6,072 nt of DNA from Sedimentisphaerales bacterium (GCA_030630905.1 DAOVMB010000173.1:1-6072); one strand, 5' to 3'. Shown: positions 1 to 5,267, counted from the stretch's first letter. The notes: generated from the letters alone by a model not told the origin. Program-made: numbers and translations.

Positions 1-32
1 AGATGGCACAAGAAATTTTTAGGGTGGATAGC

Positions 33-1271
33 ATGGCAAAGAAAACTGTTGCTGATATTAATGTGCAGGGCAAAAAGGTTCTGATGCGGTGCGACTTTAA
101 TGTGCCGCTGGACGATGACTGCAACATTACCAGCGATGACCGAATCGTTAAGGCATTGCCTACGATAAAGAAGATATTAGAGGGCGGCGGCTCGCTGATT
201 CTTATGAGCCACCTCGGCAGGCCCAAGGGCAAGAAGAATGAGAAGATGTCTTTGGCCCCGGTAGCTAAGAGATTGTCTGAGTTGCTGGGCCGGGAGGTTA
301 TTTTCACTGACGATTGTATCGGTCCTGAAGCCAGTGCAAAGGCCAAGGCCCTCAAGCCGGGCGATTGTATGCTCCTTGAGAACCTGCGCTTCCACAAGGA
401 AGAGACCATAAAGGACAAGGCGGCAAAGGAAGATGCGCAGCTCCGGCAGGCAAAAGACGACTTCGCGAAAGAGCTGGCAGGCATGGCGGATATCTACGTT
501 GACGATGCCTTCGGCACGGCCCACAGGGACAACGCCTCGATGTATACCGTCCCATTGATGATGGAAGGCAAGCCCCGGGTAATCGGCTTTCTTATTGAAA
601 AGGAACTGAAGTTTCTTGGTAAAGCACTTAGTAATCCTGGCAGGCCTTTCGTTGCTATACTCGGCGGAGCAAAGGTTTCGGATAAGCTCGGCGTGATCGA
701 AAATTTGATCGGCAAGGTCGACCGTATCATCATTGGCGGAGCCATGGCGTATACTTTCCTCAAAGGCAAGGGTAAAAGTATCGGTCAGAGCCTGTGTGAG
801 AACGACTTTATCGACAAGGGTCAGGAACTGTTGAAACAAGCGGCTGATGCGAACTGTGAAGTAATTTTACCCGTCGATCACCATGTGGTTCGTGATTTGA
901 AATCTTCTATGCCGCACCGTACCGCCGTGGGTGACATCGATCCTGGCTATCAGGCTGTCGACATAGGGCAGATGGCGGCCAAGACGTTTGTAAAAAAGAT
1001 TGTCGATGCCAAAACCATTGTTTGGAACGGTCCGATGGGCATTTTTGAAATCACGCCTTTCGATGAAGGAACAAAGGCCGTAGCTTTTGCTGTTGCCGAG
1101 GCTACGGACAACGGGGCAACCAGTATCATTGGCGGCGGTGACAGTGCCAGCGCAGTCAATATACTTGGCCTGGAAGACAGGATAAGCCATATTTCCACCG
1201 GCGGAGGCGCTTCGCTTGAGTTTCTCGAAGGCAAGAAATTCAAATGCCTCGCAGTCCTGGATGAAAAATAA
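33..1271 (+). CDS. pgk: Phosphoglycerate kinase
   Basis: This cytoplasmic glycolytic enzyme transfers phosphate between 1,3-bisphosphoglycerate and ADP. The product is 412 aa, close to the usual bacterial length of about 390-415. Family signatures seen in order are the N-terminal RCDFNVPLD (residues 19-27), SHLGRPKG near 60, ENLRFHKEE near 115, DDAFGTAHRDNAS near 165, GGAKVSDKLG near 215, the hinge/nucleotide segment VWNGPMGIFE, the ATP-binding IGGGDSASAV, and the C-terminal STGGGASLEFLEGK. The frame is open from an earlier ATG at position 3, which would add ten residues. I prefer ATG 33 because AGGG at 21-24 is a well-spaced Shine-Dalgarno and MAKKTV is a typical PGK N-terminus. The catalytic-domain motif HRDNAS differs slightly from the common HRAHAS. 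rpe follows closely on the same strand, so the two are probably co-transcribed. The identification is secure; only the start is open. Confidence 0.97.
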   Translation: MAKKTVADINVQGKKVLMRCDFNVPLDDDCNITSDDRIVKALPTIKKILEGGGSLILMSHLGRPKGKKNEKMSLAPVAKRLSELLGREVIFTDDCIGPEASAKAKALKPGDCMLLENLRFHKEETIKDKAAKEDAQLRQAKDDFAKELAGMADIYVDDAFGTAHRDNASMYTVPLMMEGKPRVIGFLIEKELKFLGKALSNPGRPFVAILGGAKVSDKLGVIENLIGKVDRIIIGGAMAYTFLKGKGKSIGQSLCENDFIDKGQELLKQAADANCEVILPVDHHVVRDLKSSMPHRTAVGDIDPGYQAVDIGQMAAKTFVKKIVDAKTIVWNGPMGIFEITPFDEGTKAVAFAVAEATDNGATSIIGGGDSASAVNILGLEDRISHISTGGGASLEFLEGKKFKCLAVLDEK

Positions 1272-1362
1272 TTAACATCTAACGATTCGGATAATGAAAA
1301 AAGCCAAAGGTAATAAAGGCCTGCTGGACCAGAAAAGATTTGAATCTCTGGAGCGGGAAAAG

Positions 1363-2028
1363 ATGCGACTGCCGAAAGCGGGAACAATTGAAGTTGTGCC
1401 GTCGATCCTGAGCGCCGATTTTGCCAGGCTGGCCGACGAGATTGCCGAAATTACCTTGGCCGGGGTCAGTATGGTGCATCTGGATGTGATGGACGGCCAC
1501 TTCGTGCCGAATATTACAATCGGCCCGCCGGTGATTGCCAAGCTCCGCAAGGTAAGCGATCTGGTTTTCGATGCTCATTTAATGATAAGCGAGCCGGCGA
1601 AATATGCCGAGCCTTTTGTAAAGGCCGGGGCCGACCATATCACATTTCATATCGAAGTGGCCGATGATCCGCTAAGGCTTATCGACAAGCTGCACGATTT
1701 GGGCTGCAGCGCGGGGATATGCCTGAACCCGGAGACGCCGGTCGAGGCGATTGCCGCCGTGGCGCCGCATTGTGATATGGTTCTGGTAATGACGGTCCAT
1801 CCGGGCTTTGGCGGACAGGAATTTATGCCGGAAGCGGCGGAAAAAATTGCTCGAATCAGAGAGATCGTCGGCCCCGATGTACGCATTGAAGTCGATGGCG
1901 GTATAGACCCTCAGACTACGCCAATTGTGGTTTCCTATGGCGCCGACACGCTTGTGGCGGGCAATGCAATATTTGCAAAATCCGACCGTATCGCCGCAAT
2001 AAACACCATTCGAAAAGCCTGTTCGTAA
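1363..2028 (+). CDS. rpe: Ribulose-phosphate 3-epimerase
   Basis: The enzyme interconverts D-ribulose 5-phosphate and D-xylulose 5-phosphate in the pentose phosphate pathway, using a metal-dependent TIM barrel. The motifs run through the whole protein: PSILSADFARL at the first strand, HLDVMDGHFVPN with metal-binding His and Asp, DAHLMI, HITFHIE, GICLNPETP, VLVMTVHPGFGGQ, the catalytic/metal Asp in IEVDGGI, and the phosphate-binding GADTLVAGNAIF. From ATG 1363 the product is 221 aa, the usual family size, and GGAG at 1350-1353 is a good ribosome-binding site. The same frame is open to ATG 1294, which would add 23 Lys-rich residues, but that start has no clear Shine-Dalgarno and the extra residues match nothing in the family. 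The gene lies 91 bases after pgk (22 if the upstream start is used). Confidence 0.95.
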   Translation: MRLPKAGTIEVVPSILSADFARLADEIAEITLAGVSMVHLDVMDGHFVPNITIGPPVIAKLRKVSDLVFDAHLMISEPAKYAEPFVKAGADHITFHIEVADDPLRLIDKLHDLGCSAGICLNPETPVEAIAAVAPHCDMVLVMTVHPGFGGQEFMPEAAEKIARIREIVGPDVRIEVDGGIDPQTTPIVVSYGADTLVAGNAIFAKSDRIAAINTIRKACS

Positions 2029-2053
2029 TTGTTGTGGCGATATTGGTCAGTTT

Positions 2054-2083
2054 TTGGTAGAACCCACGTATTGTTTTTATATT
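2054..2083 (+). promoter_or_regulatory. Possible weak promoter upstream of accD
   Basis: A -35-like TTGGTA (2054-2059) and a -10-like TATATT (2078-2083) are 18 bases apart in the gap between rpe and accD. If used, the transcript would carry the 2096-2115 hairpin in its leader. The match to the sigma-70 consensus is only fair, and an AT-rich gap can give this by chance. Confidence 0.25.
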
Positions 2084-2095
2084 GATGTGGAGAAA

Positions 2096-2115
2096 CCCCG
2101 CAATAAATTGCGGGG
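2096..2115. repeat. Perfect 8-bp palindrome (hairpin) before accD
   Basis: CCCCGCAA (2096-2103), a TAAA loop, then TTGCGGGG (2108-2115) form a perfect GC-rich stem. No T-tract follows (CTAAATATAG), so an intrinsic terminator is not well supported. The form suits a dispersed intergenic palindrome or a leader structure for accD, whose start codon lies 16 bases downstream. It could still stop or stabilise the pgk-rpe transcript. Confidence 0.6.
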
Positions 2116-2131
2116 CTAAATATAGGTTGTT

Positions 2132-2977
2132 ATGACCAAAAAAGCCAAATCAAAGTGGGATGGTTTTTCGCTGAAGCCGCGCAAGGAGATGCCCGAAGGG
2201 CTCTGGATGCGATGTCCGGGCTGCGAGCACATGCTCTATAAGAGCACCGTCGAGAAGAACCTTAACGTCTGCCCGGAATGCAACCATCACTTTCGCATTG
2301 AAGCAAAAACTCGAATTGCTTATCTGGCCGATGAAGCTTCTTTTCAACAGGTGCTTGGCGAAATGACTTCCGATGATCCGCTTAGCTTTAAGTTCAGGGG
2401 AACCACCTATAAGCAACGAATCAAAGTCGACGAGAAAAAGTCCAGTGCTAAAGAAGCCATATTGATCGGCAAAGCTTTTATCAAGGGCAGGGGCGTGGTA
2501 CTTGCGGTGATGGAGCCGAATTTCCTAATGGGCTCTATGGGTTCCGTGGTCGGCGAGAAATTCTGTGCGGCGGTTGATATGGCGATTGAAGAGAAGCTGC
2601 CCCTGGTCGTAGTAAGCTGCTCGGGTGGAGCAAGGATGCATGAAGGCGTGGTATCGCTGGGTCAGATGGCCAAGACATCTGCGGCCTTAGCGAAACTGGA
2701 CGAGGCGGGCGGACTTTATATCTGCGTTCTGACCGACCCGACGACCGGCGGAGTCACGGCGAGCTTTGCAATGCTGGGTGATTGTCTGATCGCTGAGCCT
2801 GGGGCATTGATTGCTTTTGCCGGGCCTCGCACTATAGCCGAGACAATTAAAATCGAGCTGCCGGAAGGATTTCAGACGGCCGAGTTTATGTTAGAGCACG
2901 GCTTTGTGGATATGATTGTGAATCGCAAAGACCTGCGCCGCGAAATCGCCCGCCTGATAGACTATTGCCAAAAATAA
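2132..2977 (+). CDS. accD: Acetyl-CoA carboxylase carboxyltransferase subunit beta
   Basis: AccD, together with AccA (not in this window), moves the carboxyl group from carboxybiotin to acetyl-CoA, giving malonyl-CoA for fatty acid synthesis. The 281-aa product is of normal length. The N-terminal zinc ribbon is complete, with Cys28, Cys31, Cys47 and Cys50 (CPGC, 15 residues, CPEC). The carboxyltransferase (crotonase-like) domain follows, with GSMGSVVGEKF, the oxyanion-hole segment SGGARMHEG, TDPTTGGVTASFAMLGD, AEPGALIAFAGPRTI and the C-terminal LPEGFQTAEFMLEHGFVD. The Shine-Dalgarno is weak (AGG at 2124-2126), but no better start precedes the zinc ribbon. accD stands apart from pgk-rpe by 103 bases. 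The reading frame after its TAA stays open into the URO-D remnant downstream, which looks coincidental. Confidence 0.97.
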   Translation: MTKKAKSKWDGFSLKPRKEMPEGLWMRCPGCEHMLYKSTVEKNLNVCPECNHHFRIEAKTRIAYLADEASFQQVLGEMTSDDPLSFKFRGTTYKQRIKVDEKKSSAKEAILIGKAFIKGRGVVLAVMEPNFLMGSMGSVVGEKFCAAVDMAIEEKLPLVVVSCSGGARMHEGVVSLGQMAKTSAALAKLDEAGGLYICVLTDPTTGGVTASFAMLGDCLIAEPGALIAFAGPRTIAETIKIELPEGFQTAEFMLEHGFVDMIVNRKDLRREIARLIDYCQK

Positions 2978-3019
2978 ATAATCTCTCATTCGCTGCTGGC
3001 AAGTTCAGAATTTGAAAGC

Positions 3020-3304
3020 TTTCTTAATCCTGTTCAAATTGGCCTGCCCGATATGGAGCCCCAAAAACTGAAAAATATGTTCGGAAGCCGGATTTCACTG
3101 TGGGGCGGGGGCATCGACGCCCAGCATGTTCTTCCCTTTGCTAATCCGAGCCAAATCAAAGACCATGTGCGGGCAAATCTTGAGATTTTCAAGCCTGGAG
3201 GCGGCTATGTGTTCAATAATGTTCATAACATCCAGGTCAGTGTGCCGCCTGAAAATATCGTTGCTCTATATGATGCCGCATACGATTTCGGCTTCTATAA
3301 TTAA
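3020..3304 (+). pseudogene. C-terminal remnant of a uroporphyrinogen decarboxylase (URO-D) family gene
   Basis: The frame encodes FLNPVQ, then (from ATG 3053) an 83-residue tail with KLKNMFGSRISLWGGGID, AQHVLPF, PGGGYVFNNVHNIQ and VPPENIVALYDAA. These are the characteristic last third of the URO-D/MtaA/CmuA superfamily, whose members include haem-pathway decarboxylases and corrinoid methyltransferases and are usually about 340-380 aa. The family match starts upstream of the only Met, at the LNPVQ segment, with no start codon there and nothing of the N-terminal two thirds. Recognisable homology fades between accD's stop (2977) and about 3020. I therefore read it as a 5'-truncated relic with its 3' end intact. 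A short expressed protein from ATG 3053 cannot be excluded, but no ribosome-binding site is seen. The PGGGYVF...VHNIQ form is nearer the methyltransferase-like paralogues than HemE. Confidence 0.75.
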
Positions 3305-3313
3305 TTGGCAGAG

Positions 3314-3337
3314 TGAGGCTTGCCTCACCATTTTCTC
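3314..3337 (+). terminator. Possible intrinsic terminator after the URO-D remnant
   Basis: GTGAGG (3313-3318), a CTTG loop and CCTCAC (3323-3328) form a short stem, followed by the T-rich CATTTTCTC. It sits nine bases after the remnant's stop codon, where the original gene would have ended. The stem is only 6 bp and the T-run is interrupted, so support is moderate. Confidence 0.4.
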
Positions 3338-3366
3338 TTGACAGAGAAATGTACAAAATTTATCAT
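3338..3366 (+). promoter_or_regulatory. Sigma-70-like promoter of the plus-strand MNT/HepT pair
   Basis: A perfect -35 box TTGACA (3338-3343) is followed at exactly 17 bases by TATCAT (3361-3366), one mismatch from TATAAT. Transcription would begin near 3373, about 55 bases before the chosen ATG at 3428. It is the best promoter match I see in the window. It lies directly behind the possible terminator, as expected for a separate transcription unit. Confidence 0.55.
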
Positions 3367-3427
3367 AACATTCGATGATTAAATTTTGAAAGCAGCGTAT
3401 ATTTATCCAAATGAAAACGATTTTTAT

Positions 3428-3718
3428 ATGAACATCAAACAACTTCTTTATGAAAAACGAGATGAGATCCGAGATATAGCTGCCAGGCACGGGGCATGCA
3501 ATATTCGAATCTTTGGTTCTGTGGTTCGCGGCGAGGCTGGACCTGATAGTGATATAGATTTTCTCATTGATGTGGGCCCGACAACAAGCTCGTGGTTTCC
3601 CGCCGGCCTTATTCTGGACCTCCAGGAAATTTTAGGCCGACCTGTGGAGGTCGTGACGGAAAAAGCGCTCAATCCTTATATTCGCGAGCAAGTGCTGTGT
3701 GAGGCCGTTCCATTATGA
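3428..3718 (+). CDS. MNT-type nucleotidyltransferase (MntA-like antitoxin)
   Basis: This is a minimal nucleotidyltransferase of 96 aa from ATG 3428. The core signature is intact: FGSVVRGE (residues 29-36) followed by DSDIDFLID, giving the metal-binding Asp42 and Asp44. The third acidic position on the next strand is Glu74, in RPVEVVTEK, where relatives often have Asp. The C-terminus YIREQVLCEAVPL is typical of this subgroup. Known MntA antitoxins of this fold modify a tyrosine of their HepT toxin with AMP; that this one does so is inferred from family and context. The stop overlaps the start of the hepT remnant (ATGA), the classical translational coupling. The frame extends upstream to a TTG at 3386, but relatives begin as MNIK..., so ATG 3428 is preferred despite a weak ribosome-binding site. 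Its toxin partner is broken. Confidence 0.85.
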   Translation: MNIKQLLYEKRDEIRDIAARHGACNIRIFGSVVRGEAGPDSDIDFLIDVGPTTSSWFPAGLILDLQEILGRPVEVVTEKALNPYIREQVLCEAVPL

Positions 3719-3908
3719 AAGATGACTCTTTTTATCTTCATCACATCATAGAGTGTATCCGGCGTATCGAGGAGAACGTCAAAAAGGGACGAGAACGATT
3801 TATGGCTTCTCACACTTTTCAAGATGCTGTGAGATTACACAGCGAGATGTTCCTGAGCTAAAGCAGGCCATCTTGGCAATGCTAAACTTGTCTGACGACA
3901 GAAAGTAG
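3715..3908 (+). pseudogene. HepT-like HEPN toxin, broken by an out-of-frame internal deletion
   Basis: ATG 3715 overlaps the MNT stop and reads MKDDSFYLHHIIECIRRIEE, then FMASHTFQDAV, the N-terminal third of a HepT (DUF86) protein. After GTG at 3828-3830 the frame loses similarity and stops at 3859-3861 (48 codons). Two bases out of phase, from about 3831, the sequence reads EITQRDVPELKQAILAML and ends at TAG 3906-3908, a typical HepT C-terminus. HepT proteins are usually about 110-120 aa, so roughly 50 codons are missing. The missing part is the middle, which in relatives carries the RX4-6H RNase motif and the modified tyrosine. The product cannot be an active HEPN ribonuclease. The join near 3828-3833 is inferred from family pattern, not from an alignment. 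Confidence 0.8.
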
Positions 3909-3911
3909 AAT

Positions 3912-3928
3912 GGGCAACTCGGTTGCCC
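3912..3928. repeat. Small perfect hairpin after the hepT remnant
   Basis: GGGCAAC (3912-3918), a TCG loop and GTTGCCC (3922-3928) form a perfect 7-bp stem directly after the remnant's TAG. No T-run follows, so it is more like an intergenic palindrome than a terminator. It is the first of three palindromes packed into the roughly 160 bases between the hepT remnant and the minus-strand MNT gene. Confidence 0.5.
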
Positions 3929-3938
3929 CGCCGTAATT

Positions 3939-3973
3939 CCCTGGGGACACCTTACGGAGGGTGCCCCTGAGGG
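3939..3973. repeat. Imperfect inverted repeat in the intergenic hairpin cluster
   Basis: CCCTGGGG (3939-3946), a bulged A, and CACC (3948-3951) pair with GGTG (3960-3963), CCCC (3964-3967) and, after a TG bulge, AGGG (3970-3973). A competing pairing exists: CCGTAA (3931-3936) with TTACGG (3952-3957), which uses the loop of the first structure. No coding sequence is seen here on either strand. Confidence 0.45.
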
Positions 3974-4009
3974 AGTGCTGTTTAAATTTTCCGCATGGGC
4001 AGGAAATGG

Positions 4010-4029
4010 ATTCCCGCCTTCGCGGGAAT
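4010..4029. repeat. Palindromic dispersed-type repeat ATTCCCGC...GCGGGAAT
   Basis: ATTCCCGC (4010-4017), CTTC loop and GCGGGAAT (4022-4029) form a perfect 8-bp stem, flanked by TGG on the left and GACAG on the right. Elements of the form GGATTCCCGC-loop-GCGGGAATGACA are widespread as intergenic repeats in environmental bacterial genomes, so this is probably one copy of such a family. It lies about 40 bases beyond the 3' end of the minus-strand MNT gene and could also act as a transcript end on that strand. Confidence 0.55.
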
Positions 4030-4069
4030 GACAGAAAAACTAGGAACGAGTCATGAACGACGAGTTATG

Positions 4070-4384
4070 TCACGCTGCGTAAATCTGCCTCGCAGAATCA
4101 AGTATTTCGCGGCGGGTAATCGGATTCGGATTCTCTTCTATGGCCCGCACGTTGATAAGATCGACCTCCCGACCGAGAATACGCGATAGTTCCTCTTCCA
4201 TCGTAAAATGGTCGAACATGGCCCAATCCGCATCACTGCGGAATGTTACCAGCAGGTCTATGTCGCTATCGGGTCGAAGCTCTTCTCGTAACGCAGAACC
4301 GAAAACAGCCAGTCTGCTTATCTTCCACCGCCGACAAAACTCGGTAATTTCACCTTTTTCAATCCCTAAATCCCTCGGCGTCAT
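4070..4384 (-). CDS. MNT-type nucleotidyltransferase, without HepT partner
   Basis: This 104-aa minimal nucleotidyltransferase carries VFGSALREE (residues 27-35), then RPDSDIDLLV with Asp41 and Asp43, and the third acidic residue Asp75 in GREVDLINV. The usual Gly after the Arg of GSxxRG is replaced (REE), a tolerated variant. The C-terminus REILDSARQIYAA is typical of MNT proteins normally followed at once by a HepT gene. Here no HepT frame follows: the next reading frames are short and then come repeats. The start is well supported, with GGAGG at 4391-4395 (as CCTCC on the + strand) six to seven bases before the ATG. It lies 26 bases downstream of the HEPN gene on the same strand and is probably the last gene of that operon. 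The sequence differs from both other MNT proteins in the window, so it is not a recent duplicate. Confidence 0.87.
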   Translation of the reverse strand: MTPRDLGIEKGEITEFCRRWKISRLAVFGSALREELRPDSDIDLLVTFRSDADWAMFDHFTMEEELSRILGREVDLINVRAIEENPNPITRREILDSARQIYAA

Positions 4385-4410
4385 TCAAAACCTCCAGTCA
4401 ATCATCAAGA

Positions 4411-4797
4411 TTAGACATTCAGTGATCTTATTACCCAATCCCGGACTTCTTCGACCATTTCCTTTGCCTTGAGTGCAGTATTTTTATCATAAGAGGTAGG
4501 CCAATGCACTGGATAGCGTGTGTCAATATAAAATGGATTCAGAAATCGACAGGCTTTTTCTAATTGCTTAATGTCTGGATCGGCTTGGCTACAAATCGCT
4601 AATAATTCAAGCAAGTTGTGGACAAGTCTGAAATCCAGCTTATTGGCGACTATAAAGACTTTAAGATACTTTTCGGCTGCTTGCTGAAAATGAAAACATA
4701 TTTGTCCGAAGTACTCTGTGTGTTTTATACTCGAAGATGCAAATCCATAATCTTCGTCAGCCTTTTGTATCCATTCTTTGGTAATTTCAGGCAGCAT
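4411..4797 (-). CDS. HEPN-domain protein, partner of the adjacent nucleotidyltransferase
   Basis: From ATG 4797 the product is 128 aa. WIQKADEDYGFA (residues 9-20) and FHFQQAAEKYLK (35-46) match the first two helices of HEPN proteins of the Pfam HEPN type. VHNLLELL (59-66) corresponds to the common THDLLEL segment, and RYP (94-96) with a Lys/Glu-rich last helix completes the four-helix bundle. The frame runs up to a TTG at 4821, but the Met at 4797 sits where family members begin. The start overlaps the last 11 bases of the upstream MNT gene, so translation is likely coupled and the two proteins probably form a complex. Some HEPN proteins are RNase toxins with an RX4-6H motif. Here the conserved His60 has an Arg only three residues before it (RLVH), and I see no canonical RX4-6H. 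It may be a binding subunit rather than a nuclease. Confidence 0.85.
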   Translation of the reverse strand: MLPEITKEWIQKADEDYGFASSSIKHTEYFGQICFHFQQAAEKYLKVFIVANKLDFRLVHNLLELLAICSQADPDIKQLEKACRFLNPFYIDTRYPVHWPTSYDKNTALKAKEMVEEVRDWVIRSLNV

Positions 4798-5116
4798 CGT
4801 AAAGCACTTTGCCCTCTTCAAGTATGCTTTTTACAAATGGGTCACCTAACTTCAGCCTTTGTTCAACTTCCTCCGGCTTATACACAATAAAATCGGTAGC
4901 CAGTTTATAATTGATAATAGTGTCTAATTGGCGGATCCTATCTACGCCGAATTCAGGAACTTCACTTTTAATAATAAAAAGGTCGATATCTGTTCCCTGA
5001 TTTATTTCTCCTTTGGCTAAAGAGCCAAAAAGAATGACTTTCTCCGGTCTATACAGGTGAATTAATTGTTTGACGATGTTTTGTATTTCTTCATCAAATT
5101 GTTCTTTTGATATCAT
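4787..5116 (-). CDS. MNT-type nucleotidyltransferase, partner of the HEPN gene
   Basis: This 109-aa nucleotidyltransferase begins at ATG 5116. LFGSLAKGE (residues 29-37) and TDIDLFII supply the metal-binding Asp43 and Asp45, and Asp75 in ATDFIVY is the expected third acidic residue. The C-terminal SILEEGKVLY is common in MNT proteins paired with Pfam-type HEPN genes. An AAGGA Shine-Dalgarno lies about eight bases before ATG 5116. The frame extends to a TTG at 5173 (128 aa), but those extra residues appear to be the read-through tail of an aminotransferase remnant, so the ATG is chosen. It is the first gene of a three-gene minus-strand operon (MNT, HEPN, MNT), and its stop lies inside the HEPN gene. 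A role in modifying or neutralising the HEPN partner is inferred from the family. Confidence 0.86.
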   Translation of the reverse strand: MISKEQFDEEIQNIVKQLIHLYRPEKVILFGSLAKGEINQGTDIDLFIIKSEVPEFGVDRIRQLDTIINYKLATDFIVYKPEEVEQRLKLGDPFVKSILEEGKVLYDAA

Positions 5117-5131
5117 TCTATATATTCCTTT

Positions 5132-5267
5132 TTCATCTATTAACGCACAGACAATATTATCATAGTCGGCCAAAAAGAAATAATCAATGTGATAATCGTA
5201 AAATCTTCCCTTTTAATTTGGCCCGAACATCCTTATAATCTGCGAGAATAATCCGGTATCCGGCCGG
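5132..5267 (-). pseudogene. Frameshifted C-terminal remnant of a class V aminotransferase (probable)
   Basis: On the minus strand from 5267, one frame reads PAGYRIILADYKDVRAKLKG and on to KGKILRLSH, then meets TGA at 5186-5184. The block LKGKIxRxxH after a GYxIxxA segment is the usual C-terminal signature of class V aminotransferases of the alanine/serine-glyoxylate type. Directly after the His, in a shifted frame, IDYFFLADYDNIVCALIDE resembles the next part (HxGYFDxFDxIxAIxALE). A loss of about two bases at 5186-5189 would explain the shift. Nothing of the larger N-terminal part is present, and the match ends where the inverted repeat at 5270 begins. The protein would have been a pyridoxal-phosphate enzyme. 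The evidence is motif recall over about 45 residues, so this is probable but not proven. Confidence 0.45.
5159..5187 (-). promoter_or_regulatory. Possible promoter of the minus-strand MNT-HEPN-MNT operon
   Basis: Read on the minus strand, TTGATT (5187-5182) and TATGAT (5164-5159) are 17 bases apart, each one or two mismatches from the sigma-70 boxes. Transcription would start near 5152, about 35 bases before ATG 5116. The site falls inside the degraded aminotransferase tail, so it would be a promoter acquired in relic DNA or a chance match. Confidence 0.4.

Noticed and set aside
177..839. Long open frame of 220 codons on the minus strand inside pgk
   Set aside because: It is wholly antisense to a strongly conserved gene, has no recognisable domain, and follows from the codon bias of pgk.
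1294..1362. 23-residue N-terminal extension of ribulose-phosphate epimerase
   Set aside because: No Shine-Dalgarno at ATG 1294 and no family similarity; ATG 1363 has GGAG at good spacing and gives the normal length. The extension remains possible.
950..1387. Minus-strand open frame across the pgk-rpe junction
   Set aside because: Low-complexity antisense translation of conserved pgk codons, with no motif and no ribosome-binding site.
3126..3341. 71-codon plus-strand frame overlapping the URO-D remnant
   Set aside because: It is in a different phase from the URO-D similarity and shows no motif.
3448..3672. Minus-strand frame inside the plus-strand MNT gene
   Set aside because: Antisense shadow of the GSxxRGE...DSDID coding region.
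3912..4029. CRISPR-like array
   Set aside because: The three palindromes differ in sequence and are not regularly spaced; no direct repeat unit with spacers is present.
3995..4189. 64-codon plus-strand frame starting in the palindromic repeat
   Set aside because: It begins inside the repeat and continues antisense to a well-supported MNT gene.
4140..4472. 110-codon plus-strand frame opposite the MNT and HEPN genes
   Set aside because: Antisense to two recognisable genes; Ser/Arg-rich composition typical of shadow frames.
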